Assembly: GCA_963843805.1 (NCBI GenBank)
Contig: CAWJLY010000001.1
Location: 1,054,001-1,118,000, forward strand
Direction of reading: 5' to 3'
DNA length: 64,000 nt
DNA from: Ideonella_A sp963843805
GTDB taxonomy: Bacteria > Pseudomonadota > Gammaproteobacteria > Burkholderiales > Burkholderiaceae_C
Made by a program: the position numbers and the translations under genes. The first letter of the stretch is position 1; each line of letters opens with the position of its first letter. Under the pieces are notes generated by a model. It was not told where the DNA came from and searched no databases. It worked only from the letters and a program-made list of their open reading frames with translations. Below are positions 19,340 to 28,578 of the stretch, piece by piece.

Positions 19340-20989
19340 CTAAATAGTCGTCGGCATCCCCCGCTTCTCGCGCAGGCTATCGAGCCCGATTCCCTTGATC
19401 AGGGCAACGCCCATCAGCACCATCACCAAACTGAATGGCAACGCACCGATCACCATCGCCGTCTTGATGGCGCCGAGGCCGCCGGCGACGATGAGGGCGC
19501 CGACGACGAGGGCGAGCGCAACGCCCCAGAACAGGATGTGCGGTCGGGCCTTGGGGCCTTCATCGCCGGCCGCGTTGATCGTATTGATGATCAGCACCGC
19601 GCTGTCGGCAGTCGTCACCAGGTAGGTCAGCAGCAAGACGACGACGACGATCGACATCGCCCACGCCAGGTTCGGGCTGAGCATCACGCCCAGCATGGCG
19701 AAGAGTTGTGACTCCTGCCCGGCGGCGACGATTGCGCCCTGCGCCTTGCCCGACAGTTCCAGGTCGATGGCGGTGCCGCCGACGAGGGCGAACCAGACGA
19801 AGCACATGATCGACGGAACGATCATTGCGCCGAGCACGTACTCGCGCACGGTTCGCCCGCGCGAGATGCGGGCGAGGAAAAGACCGACGAACGGCGCGAA
19901 TGCTATCCACCAGGCCCAGTAGAAGATGGTCCAGCTGCCCTGCCATGCCGCAAGCGCATCGCCGACCGGCGTGTTGTCCTTCGACCAGACGGTGAAGAGG
20001 GTACGCGGAATCGACAGCAGATAGTCCCAGAACCCGACGATCAGCGCCTGCAGGCCGAACAGCGTCGAGCCGAAGAGGAGGAAGAAGGCCAGGATGAAGA
20101 AACTCAGGCCCATGTTGATGTTCGACAGCCACTTGATGCCCTTGCCCACGCCCGACAGCGCGGACAAGGTCGATGCGCCCATGATGACCAGCAAGGCGAC
20201 GATGATCGCCGCCATCGACGAGGCGCGCGTGCCGTCCGCGGCCGTTTCGTAAAGCCAGTCGCCGACGCCGATGCGGTGCATGCCGGCGACGAATTGCGCG
20301 ACGCCGAAACCGAGGGTCTGCGCAACCCCGAGGACGGTGGCGACGACCGCAACGACATCGACCACGTGGCCGGCGAAGCCAGACATCGCGCGGCCGAACA
20401 GTGGCGTCAGCCCGGACCGTATTGTCAGCGGCAGGCCGCGGCGATACGAGAAGTAGCCGAGCGAGAGGCCGACGATCGCATACGCCGCCCAGGCCACGAA
20501 GCCCCAGTGCGTGAACGACCAGATGTAGGCGGCGCGCACGTTGCCGAGGGTGCTGGGCTGAGTCAGCCCCTCGATGGTCGCCGGGTTCGTGGCGAAGTGA
20601 TACATCGGCTCGGCCGTCGCGAAGGTCAGCATGCCGATGCCGATGCCGGCGCCGAACATCATCGAGAACCACGAAAAATTCGAGAACTCCGGCTGGTCGC
20701 CTGGCAAGCCGAGCCGCAGTCTACCTGCGGCAGGCCAGATCGCGAGGACCAGGCACAGGATCAGAAAGAACGCCGCCACGTAGACGTACCAGAAGCCGAA
20801 CGTGGCCAGGATGTACGCATTGATGCCCTTGAGAAAAACGCTCGAGCGCACCGGAAAGACAATTGCCCACAGGATCAATGCGCCGATCAGCAGCTTGGCT
20901 GTCAGAGTGACGTTGACGGTGAAGCCGCTGTAGAAGCCGTGCTTCGCGGTCTTGATGTGCAATTCCGTCAAGGGGGGCTTGAGGGCCAT
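19340..20989 (-). CDS. BCCT-family betaine/choline/carnitine transporter
   Basis: The ATG at 20989 sits 6 bp after AAGGAGAC, a strong ribosome binding site, and gives 549 residues with about twelve membrane helices. The glycine-rich helix (MFGAGIGIGML) and the signature WWIAFAPFVGLFLARISRG mark the BCCT family of Na+- or H+-coupled uptake of quaternary ammonium osmolytes. In the signature the usual W before the Pro is replaced by A, and preceding residues are YWAWW. The frame is intact. No long C-terminal osmosensor extension is present, so it may be a metabolic rather than osmoregulated carrier. It stands alone between xthA and a MarC gene. Confidence 0.9.
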   Translation of the reverse strand: MALKPPLTELHIKTAKHGFYSGFTVNVTLTAKLLIGALILWAIVFPVRSSVFLKGINAYILATFGFWYVYVAAFFLILCLVLAIWPAAGRLRLGLPGDQPEFSNFSWFSMMFGAGIGIGMLTFATAEPMYHFATNPATIEGLTQPSTLGNVRAAYIWSFTHWGFVAWAAYAIVGLSLGYFSYRRGLPLTIRSGLTPLFGRAMSGFAGHVVDVVAVVATVLGVAQTLGFGVAQFVAGMHRIGVGDWLYETAADGTRASSMAAIIVALLVIMGASTLSALSGVGKGIKWLSNINMGLSFFILAFFLLFGSTLFGLQALIVGFWDYLLSIPRTLFTVWSKDNTPVGDALAAWQGSWTIFYWAWWIAFAPFVGLFLARISRGRTVREYVLGAMIVPSIMCFVWFALVGGTAIDLELSGKAQGAIVAAGQESQLFAMLGVMLSPNLAWAMSIVVVVLLLTYLVTTADSAVLIINTINAAGDEGPKARPHILFWGVALALVVGALIVAGGLGAIKTAMVIGALPFSLVMVLMGVALIKGIGLDSLREKRGMPTTI

Positions 20990-21215
20990 GGCGGTCTCCT
21001 TGTCAAGATAGGGTCGCATGCACCTCTCGGGTGGGTACGCATGCAACCCGATGGTCGAACTGGGTTGCGGATCCGGCCGCCGCGCGATCGAGCGACAGCA
21101 GTGCCATAGTATGCGCCGCGGTGGAGATCCGAAGCTGGACCATAGCGCCTGCCGTCCACTCAGCGAACCCGTCTCGGGCTCATCTACACTGGCTCGGCGC
21201 TCGCCATCGCCGACC

Positions 21216-21896
21216 ATGCCCATCGATCCTCTCTCACTGCTGCTGACGCTCGGCAAGAGTTTTCTGTTCGTGCTGGCCGCGTTGCTGCCGATCCTGAACC
21301 CCGCCGCCACTGCGCCGATCTTCCTCGGCCTGACCGAGGGTGCCTCGCCGTTGACCCGCGCCGTACTGGCGCGGCGCATCGCTCGCAACATGGTGGTGTT
21401 GATGGTCGGCGCCATGCTCGTCGGCTCTTATGTGCTCGACATCTTCGGCATCTCGCTGCCGATCGTGCGCGTGGGCGGCGGCTCGCTGCTCGCCGCCAAC
21501 GCCTGGCGGCTGCTGCATACCCCGCATGCGACACAGGACAGCCGGGCGCTGCTGGCCGAGGCCTTCACCCCGGAGCACGCCCGGCATCAGGCTTTTTATC
21601 CCTTGACCTTTCCGATCAGTTGCGGCCCGGCATCGATCGCAGCGGCCATCACGATCGGGGTCAGCCTGCACGATGCACGCGTGCCGCGGTCGCTCGCGGC
21701 TTTCGCCGGCGGCGTCCTCGCCCTGTGCGTCATCGGCATCGTGATGTACTTCGCCTTTCGCTATGCCGCACAGTTGCTGCGCCCGCTGGGCGAGGCCGGC
21801 ACGGTGGTCTTCTTGCGACTGACGGCATTCATCCTGCTGTGCCTGGGCGTGCAGATCGTGTGGGATGGGGTGCGCGAGCTGGTCCAGAGCCTGTGA
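21216..21896 (+). CDS. MarC family integral membrane protein
   Basis: From the ATG at 21216 the product is 226 residues with about six membrane segments and the family pattern LPILNPAATAPIFLGLT near the N-terminus, a mid-protein FPLTFPISCGPASIA-like block, and a hydrophobic C-terminus ending near GVQIVWDGVREL. MarC/UPF0056 proteins are inner-membrane proteins of unresolved transport function; the old link to multiple antibiotic resistance is not supported. The start is preceded by no strong ribosome binding site. The downstream SDR gene starts about 50 bp later on the same strand. Confidence 0.85.
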   Translation: MPIDPLSLLLTLGKSFLFVLAALLPILNPAATAPIFLGLTEGASPLTRAVLARRIARNMVVLMVGAMLVGSYVLDIFGISLPIVRVGGGSLLAANAWRLLHTPHATQDSRALLAEAFTPEHARHQAFYPLTFPISCGPASIAAAITIGVSLHDARVPRSLAAFAGGVLALCVIGIVMYFAFRYAAQLLRPLGEAGTVVFLRLTAFILLCLGVQIVWDGVRELVQSL

Positions 21897-21947
21897 GTTG
21901 CCGCTGCCCGGGCATTGCGAGTGCACGCACCGACCACTGACCTCCCA

Positions 21948-23534
21948 ATGATCATCAAGACTCTGCCGATGGGCCGCCTTCTCGACACACCACAACCACC
22001 CCACGACTTGCTCGAGCGACTGCGCGCCACCACGGTGCTGCTTGAACAGATCGCCGGCGACGCCAGCCTTGTCGACGCCTTGTCGCCCACCGATCGCGAT
22101 CGCCTGTTTCAGGCCGTTGCGCGTGTTCATCACCCCGACCACCTCGAGCGCCGCCAGCAACGAAAGGCCGCTGCACGCGAACGCCGCGCGACACAACGAC
22201 GCGACAGTGACGCCGTGCTGCATGAGACGGGCATTCGCGCGCTGCGCCGCAAACCGGTGTTTACCGCGCCCGCCTTCTTTGCGCCGATCGACTTTTCGGC
22301 ACAGGACGTCACTGCGTTGCAAGAGAGCGCCGGCAGCAAGCACAGCTCGTGCGACGAGCCGCAGTACTGCTACGTCTGCAAACAGAAGTACCAGCTCATC
22401 CATCACTTCTACGACCAGCTCTGCCCGGCCTGCGCGCAGCTGAACTTCCGAAAGCGCACCGAGCTGGCCGACCTGCGCGGGCGTGTCGCCCTGCTGACCG
22501 GCGGACGCGTCAAGATCGGCTACCAGACCGGGCTCAAGCTGCTGCGCGCCGGCGCGCAGCTGATTGTCACCACCCGTTTTCCGCGTGACTCGGCGACCCG
22601 TTATGCCCAAGAGGCGGACTTCGATGAATGGGGCCATCGTCTGGAGATTTTCGGCCTGGATCTGCGCCACACACCCAGCGTGGAAGCCTTCTGCCACGAA
22701 CTTCTGCGCACGCGCAATCGCCTCGACTTCATTGTCAACAACGCCTGCCAGACGGTCCGACGCCCGCCAGGCTTCTATGCTCACATGATGGCTGGCGAGA
22801 CCGAAGCCCTGCAGCACGCCCCTGCCGCCGTCCGCCAGCTGATCGGCACTTACGACGGCCTGCGAAGCACCCACATCCTGCCCGGGAGCGTCGACGAAAC
22901 AGCGCTGGCGCTACCGCCGCTGGCGGCGCTGACGCAAGCAGCCGAGCTCTCGCAGATCCCGCTGCTCGCCGAAGAACTGCTGGCCCAGCAACACCTGTTT
23001 CCCGAAGGTCGGCTCGACCAGGACTTGCAACAGGTCGACCTGCGCGGACGCAACTCCTGGCGAATGCAGATGGACGAAGTGCCGTCGGTCGAGTTGCTCG
23101 AAGTGCAACTCGTCAACGCGATCGCCCCCTTTCTCATCAACGCGCGATTGAAGCCGTTGATGCTGCGCACGCCGTGCCGCGACAAGCACATCGTCAACGT
23201 GTCTGCCGTCGAAGGGCAGTTCTATCGGAGCTTCAAGACCACCCGCCATCCACACACCAACATGGCCAAGGCCGCACTCAACATGATGACGCGCACCGCT
23301 GCGGCTGACTACCACGGCGATGGCATCCACATGAACAGCGTCGACACCGGCTGGGTCACCGACGAGGACCCCGCCGACATCGCTGCGCGCAAGACGGTCG
23401 AGCAGCGCTTTCATCCGCCACTCGACATCATCGACGGCGCGGCCCGCATCCTCGACCCCATCATCAACGGTATCAATACCGGCGAGCATGTATGGGGACA
23501 ATTTCTGAAGGATTACCAACCAACGCCTTGGTAG
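21948..23534 (+). CDS. Large SDR-family oxidoreductase with an internal zinc ribbon
   Basis: The ATG at 21948 gives 528 residues. The first 100 or so residues are helical and charged. A four-cysteine cluster follows near residues 139-165: CYVCKQKY and CPAC, about 20 residues apart, the spacing of a zinc ribbon. After it begins a short-chain dehydrogenase domain: VALLTGGRVKIGYQTGLKLL is a modified TGxxxGxG cofactor loop, FIVNNACQTV is the NNA motif, and SAVEGQFYRS plus TNMAKAALNMMTRT supplies Ser, the Lys of the YxxxK position (N replaces Tyr) and the helix. Probably a NAD(P)-dependent oxidoreductase or a catalytically altered relative; substrate unknown. The frame is intact. Confidence 0.75.
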   Translation: MIIKTLPMGRLLDTPQPPHDLLERLRATTVLLEQIAGDASLVDALSPTDRDRLFQAVARVHHPDHLERRQQRKAAARERRATQRRDSDAVLHETGIRALRRKPVFTAPAFFAPIDFSAQDVTALQESAGSKHSSCDEPQYCYVCKQKYQLIHHFYDQLCPACAQLNFRKRTELADLRGRVALLTGGRVKIGYQTGLKLLRAGAQLIVTTRFPRDSATRYAQEADFDEWGHRLEIFGLDLRHTPSVEAFCHELLRTRNRLDFIVNNACQTVRRPPGFYAHMMAGETEALQHAPAAVRQLIGTYDGLRSTHILPGSVDETALALPPLAALTQAAELSQIPLLAEELLAQQHLFPEGRLDQDLQQVDLRGRNSWRMQMDEVPSVELLEVQLVNAIAPFLINARLKPLMLRTPCRDKHIVNVSAVEGQFYRSFKTTRHPHTNMAKAALNMMTRTAAADYHGDGIHMNSVDTGWVTDEDPADIAARKTVEQRFHPPLDIIDGAARILDPIINGINTGEHVWGQFLKDYQPTPW

Positions 23535-23579
23535 GCAGAGGTCGACGCACCTTCCGCAACATCAGCGGCCTCTGCGGCA

Positions 23580-24839
23580 TCAGCGGCTCGACAGTCCGGC
23601 CCGCTCCAGTTCGCGCACCACGGTATCTGCCATGGCACGGTATCCCGCGTCGTTGGGATGCACATGATCGCTCGTCCAATCCGGCCGAATCCGGTTCGGC
23701 TGCTGCGGATCCCGCAAGGTCGCATCGAAATCCACCACCAGGTCGAACACGCTGGACGAGCGGATCCATCGGTTGACTTGCTGTCGAGCGGCCTCGACCT
23801 CCGCCACCCCGTAGTAGCTGCCATACACAGGGGTCAGGGTTGCACCGACAACCTTCAAACCGCTTGCCCGCGCCTGCCCGGCCAGGTCGGTCTGCGCGGC
23901 AATCAGCCGGGTGACCAGCGTCGGCAGATCCTCGCCTGGACCGCGGCCTCCCAGGTCGTTGATGCCGATCATCAAGACGACGCCACGCACGCCTTTGATG
24001 TCGAGGACATCGCGACGAAAGCGCGCCAGACCACTCGGGCCGGTGCGCTCGCTGAGCAGCCGATTGCCGCCGATACCGGCATTCAGGATGCCGATCGGCC
24101 CCCGCAGGTCCTGGCCGTGCCACAACGCTGCCCAGCGCGCCGGCCAACTGCCATCGGTATCGACCGTGTGCCACGCACCATCGGTGATCGAATCGCCGAA
24201 TGCGATCCACAGAGCGGCGTCACGAGGCGCATCGATTTCGATCGATGCCAGGAAATAGACGCCTCGATCAACACTCGAGACAGGGAAATCGGCCGAACTC
24301 AGGTGGTTGCCCGGGGTCGAGCGAAAGCTGCTCCGGCTTCCGACCAGGTGCCAACTGGCACGCGGCGTCGGAGCCGGCAGATAAATGCTGATCGCCAGGT
24401 CGGCTCGTTCGCCATCGGGCAAACCGACCGAATCGCTGTAAACCACCACACCGGGCGCAATATCGACCGTCCGTTCACCTTTGAAAAAGACTTCTCGGTC
24501 GCTGCCGGCCCGGATCGCAGGCCCGGTGGTTCGTTCGCGCCAGGCGATGTGAAGCCCGCCGACCCGCAGCGGCGCATCGCCGAATTCATTGCTGATACGC
24601 AGCCGGACACGTTGACCCGGCAAGGCCAGCGGCGCGAACTGGCGCAAGGTGACGTTGTCGAAGCGCAAGGCCGCATCGTTGAGTGCGGGATCTCCCCGAA
24701 TCGGCTCATGCATCGGCGCCATGAATGCCGTCAACCAGTTGCCAGCCGAGGACGGACCTCCGGTCAGCCATGCCAACGCGCATCCCGTCAGCAATCCGAC
24801 CAGCAGAACAAGCAACGCAACACGCCGGCGCCCGCTCAT
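23580..24839 (-). CDS. SGNH/GDSL-family esterase, exported
   Basis: The ATG at 24839 gives 419 residues with an N-terminal hydrophobic segment (about 7-26) containing LLTGC, a possible lipobox. A beta-rich N-terminal domain precedes the SGNH hydrolase domain with block I GDSITDG (Ser nucleophile), block II GIGGNR (Gly), block III GINDL (Asn) and block V DHVHPN (Asp, His). The closest style is the XynE/acetylxylan-type SGNH esterases. It likely acts outside the cytoplasm on acylated sugars or esters. It lies 50 bp downstream of the carboxylesterase gene on the same strand. Confidence 0.87.
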   Translation of the reverse strand: MSGRRRVALLVLLVGLLTGCALAWLTGGPSSAGNWLTAFMAPMHEPIRGDPALNDAALRFDNVTLRQFAPLALPGQRVRLRISNEFGDAPLRVGGLHIAWRERTTGPAIRAGSDREVFFKGERTVDIAPGVVVYSDSVGLPDGERADLAISIYLPAPTPRASWHLVGSRSSFRSTPGNHLSSADFPVSSVDRGVYFLASIEIDAPRDAALWIAFGDSITDGAWHTVDTDGSWPARWAALWHGQDLRGPIGILNAGIGGNRLLSERTGPSGLARFRRDVLDIKGVRGVVLMIGINDLGGRGPGEDLPTLVTRLIAAQTDLAGQARASGLKVVGATLTPVYGSYYGVAEVEAARQQVNRWIRSSSVFDLVVDFDATLRDPQQPNRIRPDWTSDHVHPNDAGYRAMADTVVRELERAGLSSR

Positions 24840-24889
24840 GACCTTGATGTCGACTCGGGAAGCCAAGACAACCGCCCCAGGCGCCGCGC

Positions 24890-25559
24890 TCAGGCCAGCA
24901 TTCGCAACAGCCAGGCGTTCAGGTCGGCCAGTTCGGCCGCGCAGACCGAGTGTTCCATCGGATAGTCATGCCACTCGACGGGTTGTCCGCTGGCGACCAG
25001 CGCATCGCGGCTGGCCAGTGCGCGATCGATCGGCGATCATCGGATCGTGACGGCCATGGGCCAGAAAGACAGGGGTGCCGGCATTGGCCGGGCTTCGCTC
25101 ATCGATCAGTTTGGCAGCCAGCGGCAGATAGCCGGACAAGCCGACCAGACCGGCCAGCCGTTCGCCATGGCGCAGGCCGGTCATCAAGGTCATCGCACAA
25201 CCCTGCGAAAAACCCATCAGGACGATCCGGGACGCCGCGATGCCCCGGCTGCGCTCGCGGGCGATCAAGGCCTCGATCTCGACCATCGACGCACGCAAGC
25301 CGGCTTCGTCCTCGCGGCGGTCGATGCCGGCGCCGAGCGACAGGATGTCGTACCAGGAACGCATCACCATGCCGTTGTTGATCGATACCGGCTGCATCGG
25401 CGCATGCGGAAAAACGAATCGCACCGGGCCGACCGCTGCCAGGTCGAGCTCGTTGCACAGCGGAACAAAGTCGTTGCCGTCGGCGCCCAGGCCGTGCAGC
25501 ACGATCAGCGAGGCAGTCGGTTCGGCGCCGGTCTGGCGTTCGATGGTTTCCAGTGGCAT
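24890..25559 (-). CDS. Carboxylesterase/phospholipase family alpha/beta hydrolase, one frameshift
   Basis: The protein begins MPLETIERQTGAEPTASL and has the family motifs LHGLGADGNDF (oxyanion loop), GFSQGCAMTL (nucleophile Ser) and GRHDPMI (Asp). The final His is found only after removing one extra base at 25031: the frame then reads IDRALASRDALV and ends EWHDYPMEHSVCAAELADL, with the catalytic His in MEHSV. Repaired length is 222 residues, normal for the YpfH/acyl-protein-thioesterase-like family. Soluble, probably cytoplasmic; natural substrate not evident. Confidence 0.85.
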
Positions 25560-25709
25560 GGCGGTCTCGTTGCGGTGTCAACCGGCATCGTACCGAATGT
25601 CGAGAGCATGCGATGAAGGGTCGACCAGTGACCCGACGCGGGCCTGCGCTTGCCGCTATGCTGATCGCCGCGCCGGTTTGCTGCCACCTCCTCAACTTCT
25701 GTCGATTCG

Positions 25710-26211
25710 ATGAACGCCTTTCAGATCACGCTCAACGGCCAGCCGCTCAATGCCGAGATGGCGCCTACTCGCCTGCTGGTCGATTTCATCCGCAACGAGC
25801 AGCGCCTGACCGGTACGCACATCGGCTGCGACACAGCGCAATGCGGCGCCTGCACGGTGCTGGTCGATGGCCAGCCGGTGAAGAGTTGCAGCATGCTGGC
25901 GCTGCAGGTGCAAGGCCGCAGCGTGACGACGATCGAGGGCCTGACCGCCGGCGACACTGCCCCGCTGCACCCGGTGCAACAGGCCTTCATCGACTGCCAC
26001 GGGCTGCAATGCGGTTTCTGCACACCCGGCATGGTGATGGCGACGATCGGTTTGCTGACCGACAAGCCGCAGCCCAGCGATCGTGAGATCGCCGAGGCGC
26101 TCGACGGCAATCTGTGCCGCTGCACCGGCTACGTCAACATCGTTGCCGCCGTTCATCGCGCGGCCGAACTGATCGACCGATCGACAAACGCGTGTCGGAG
26201 TGGCGGCATGA
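25710..26211 (+). CDS. Molybdenum hydroxylase small subunit, [2Fe-2S] protein
   Basis: The 160-odd residues hold the two iron-sulfur domains of xanthine/CO dehydrogenase-type enzymes: the plant-type cluster GCDTAQCGACTVLVDG with a fourth Cys in VKSCSML, and the helical cluster HGLQCGFCTPGMV and GNLCRCTGY. It passes electrons from the Mo site. As read, the frame continues without a stop into the large subunit. One extra base near 26185 would make it end in TGA at 26209-26211, overlapping the large-subunit ATG (26208), the usual layout. A true fusion cannot be excluded. Confidence 0.88.
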
Positions 26212-28555
26212 CGGCCGCCACGCCGCCTGATGCCGCGCTGCGTTTCGGCAGCGGCCAGAAGGTGCAACGAATCGAGGACCCGGCGCTGGTGCGCGGCCGC
26301 GGCCGCTTCACCGACGACGCCGAATTGCCGGGCCAGTTGCACCTGATGTTTCTGCGCTCGCCGCATGCCCATGCCCGGATCGTCTCGATCGATGCCAGCC
26401 AGGCTCGGGCGATGCCCGGCGTGGTGGCGGTGCTGACCGGCGCCGAACTGGTCGATGCGGGTGTCCTGCCGATCCCGGCCCGGATGCCGTTCAAGCGGCC
26501 CGATGGCAGCGCCGGACAAGCCCCGCCGCGGCGCCCGCTGGCGCATCAAATGGTCCGCTTCGCCGGCGAGGCGGTGGCCGCGGTGATTGCCGAATCACCC
26601 GAGGCGGCGCTGGACGCGCTCGATCTGGTCGCGGTCGACTACGACGACGCTGCCTGCGGTTGCCGATCCGCAACGGGCGATCGCCGACGGCGCACCGGTG
26701 GTCTGGGACGACGCTCCCGACAATGTGGCGGCGCAGACGCGGCATGGCAATCCGGCCGCTGCAGCGGCGGCGTTTGCCGACGCGGCGCATGTCGTCACGC
26801 TGGATCTGGTCAATCAGCGTCTGGCGCCGTGCCCGATGGAGCCGCGCGTGACTGCCGCGCATGTCGATGCGGCGACCGGCCGGCTGATCGTCTCGATCTC
26901 GAGCCAGATGCCGACCGGCGTGCGCACGGCGCTGCTGGCCACCATTCCCGGCCTGCAGCCTGACCAGATCCGGGTCACGGTCGGCGATGTCGGCGGCGGC
27001 TTCGGCATGAAGGGCGCCATCCATCCCGAGGATATCGCGGTGGCCTACGCGGCATGGCTCTTGAAGCGCCCCGTCAAGTGGTGCGCGCAACGCCTGGAAG
27101 ATTTTGTATCGGCGTGTGCACGGTCGCGACGTTCGCAGCCAGGCCGAACTGGCGCTCGATGCGAATGGCCAAGCGCTGGCGCTGCGCATGAAGTCGCATG
27201 CCAATCTGGGTGCTTATTCAACCGGCCCCGGCGTTGTCATCCAGTTGTTGATCGGTGCCTGGGTCGGCACCAGCATCTACGACATTCCGGTCATCGATTT
27301 CGAGCTGAACGGCATCCTGACCCACACCACACCGGTCGGCGCTTACCGCGGCGCCGGTCGACCTGAATTCATCTACATCATCGAGCGGCTGATGGACGCT
27401 GCTGCACGCCAGATGCAGATCGATCCCGCCGAGCTGCGCCGACGCAACATGATCCGCCCCGAGCAGATGCCGTACTGCAATGCGATGGGCAAGGTTTACG
27501 ACTGCGGGCAGTTCGAGCGCATCCTCGACCAGGGGTTGGCGCTTGCCGACTGGTCAGGCTTCGAGGCCCGCCATGCCGAATCGGCTGCGCGCGGACGTCT
27601 GCGCGGCCGCGGCATCGCAACCTTTCTCGAGTGGACCGGTGGCGACGCCTTCGAAGAGTCCGTCAGCGTGAGCGTCTTGCCCGACGGCATCATCGAGCTG
27701 GTCTCCGCCACGCAGGCCATGGGCCAAGGCATTGCGACGAGTTATGCGCAATTGGCGGTCGATGTGTTCGGTGTGCCGATCGAGAAGATCCGCATCGTCC
27801 AGGGTGATACCGACCGGGCCACCGGCTTCGGCAGCGCCGGCTCGCGTTCGCTGTTCATCGGCGGGCCGGCGATCCGCCAGGCATCGCTCAATACCGTCGA
27901 TCACGCCCGCGAGCTCGCTGCCCAGGCGCTGGAGGCGTCGGCCGACGACATCGAATACCGCGGCGGACAGTTCCAGGTGGTCGGCACCGACATCACGATC
28001 GACCTGTTCGATCTGGCTGCCCGGCAGGCAGAAGGACGCATCATGGCCAGCGGAACGACCACTGTCGGCGGTGCATCCTGGCCGAATGCCTGCCATGTCT
28101 GCGAGGTCGAGATCGACCCGCAGACCGGTGTGGTCGAGGTCGTCGCCTATTCGTCGGTCAACGATATCGGCCGCATCGTCAGCCCGACCATCGTGCGCGG
28201 CCAGATCGAGGGCGGTGTTGCGCAGGGGCTCGGCCAGGCACTGAGCGAAGCCGTCGTCTACGACGACGACGGGCAGTTGGCGACCGCCAGCTTCATGGAC
28301 TACGCCTTGCCCCACGCCGATTCGTTCATCGGCCATCAGACGCAGTTCGATACCTCGGTGCCGTGCACCACCAATGCCTTGGGCGCCAAGGGCGTTGGTG
28401 AGCTCGGCACGATCGGCGCCACGCCGGCCGCCGTGGTAGCGGTGATCGATGCGCTCGATCGCATCGGCCTCGGCGCCGAGGCGGAACAGCTGCAGATGCC
28501 GCTGACCGCGCAGAAGATCTGGCAGCTGCTGAACCGCCGGCCTGCTTCGGTATAG
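26208..28555 (+). CDS. Molybdenum hydroxylase large subunit (form-II CoxL-like), two frameshifts
   Basis: The product starts MTAATPPDAALRFGSGQKVQ and carries the two domains of xanthine dehydrogenase-family large subunits. Visible motifs include GGGFGMKGA, the AYRGAGRPE loop (about 27343) that marks form-II or BMS-type enzymes rather than true CO dehydrogenase (AYxCSFR), QGQ-like MGQGIATSY, and the final GAKGVGELGTIG with the catalytic Glu. Extra bases at 26649 and 27115 split it into three frames; repaired length is about 782 residues. It binds molybdopterin cytosine dinucleotide. Substrate is likely an aldehyde or N-heterocycle. No medium FAD subunit lies nearby. Confidence 0.87.
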
Positions 28556-28578
28556 CGATCAAAGGCCGGCCGCTTCAT

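Noticed and set aside
26208..28555. True aerobic CO dehydrogenase large subunit
   Set aside because: The active-site loop is AYRGAGR rather than AYxCSFR, and no medium subunit or maturation genes are nearby.
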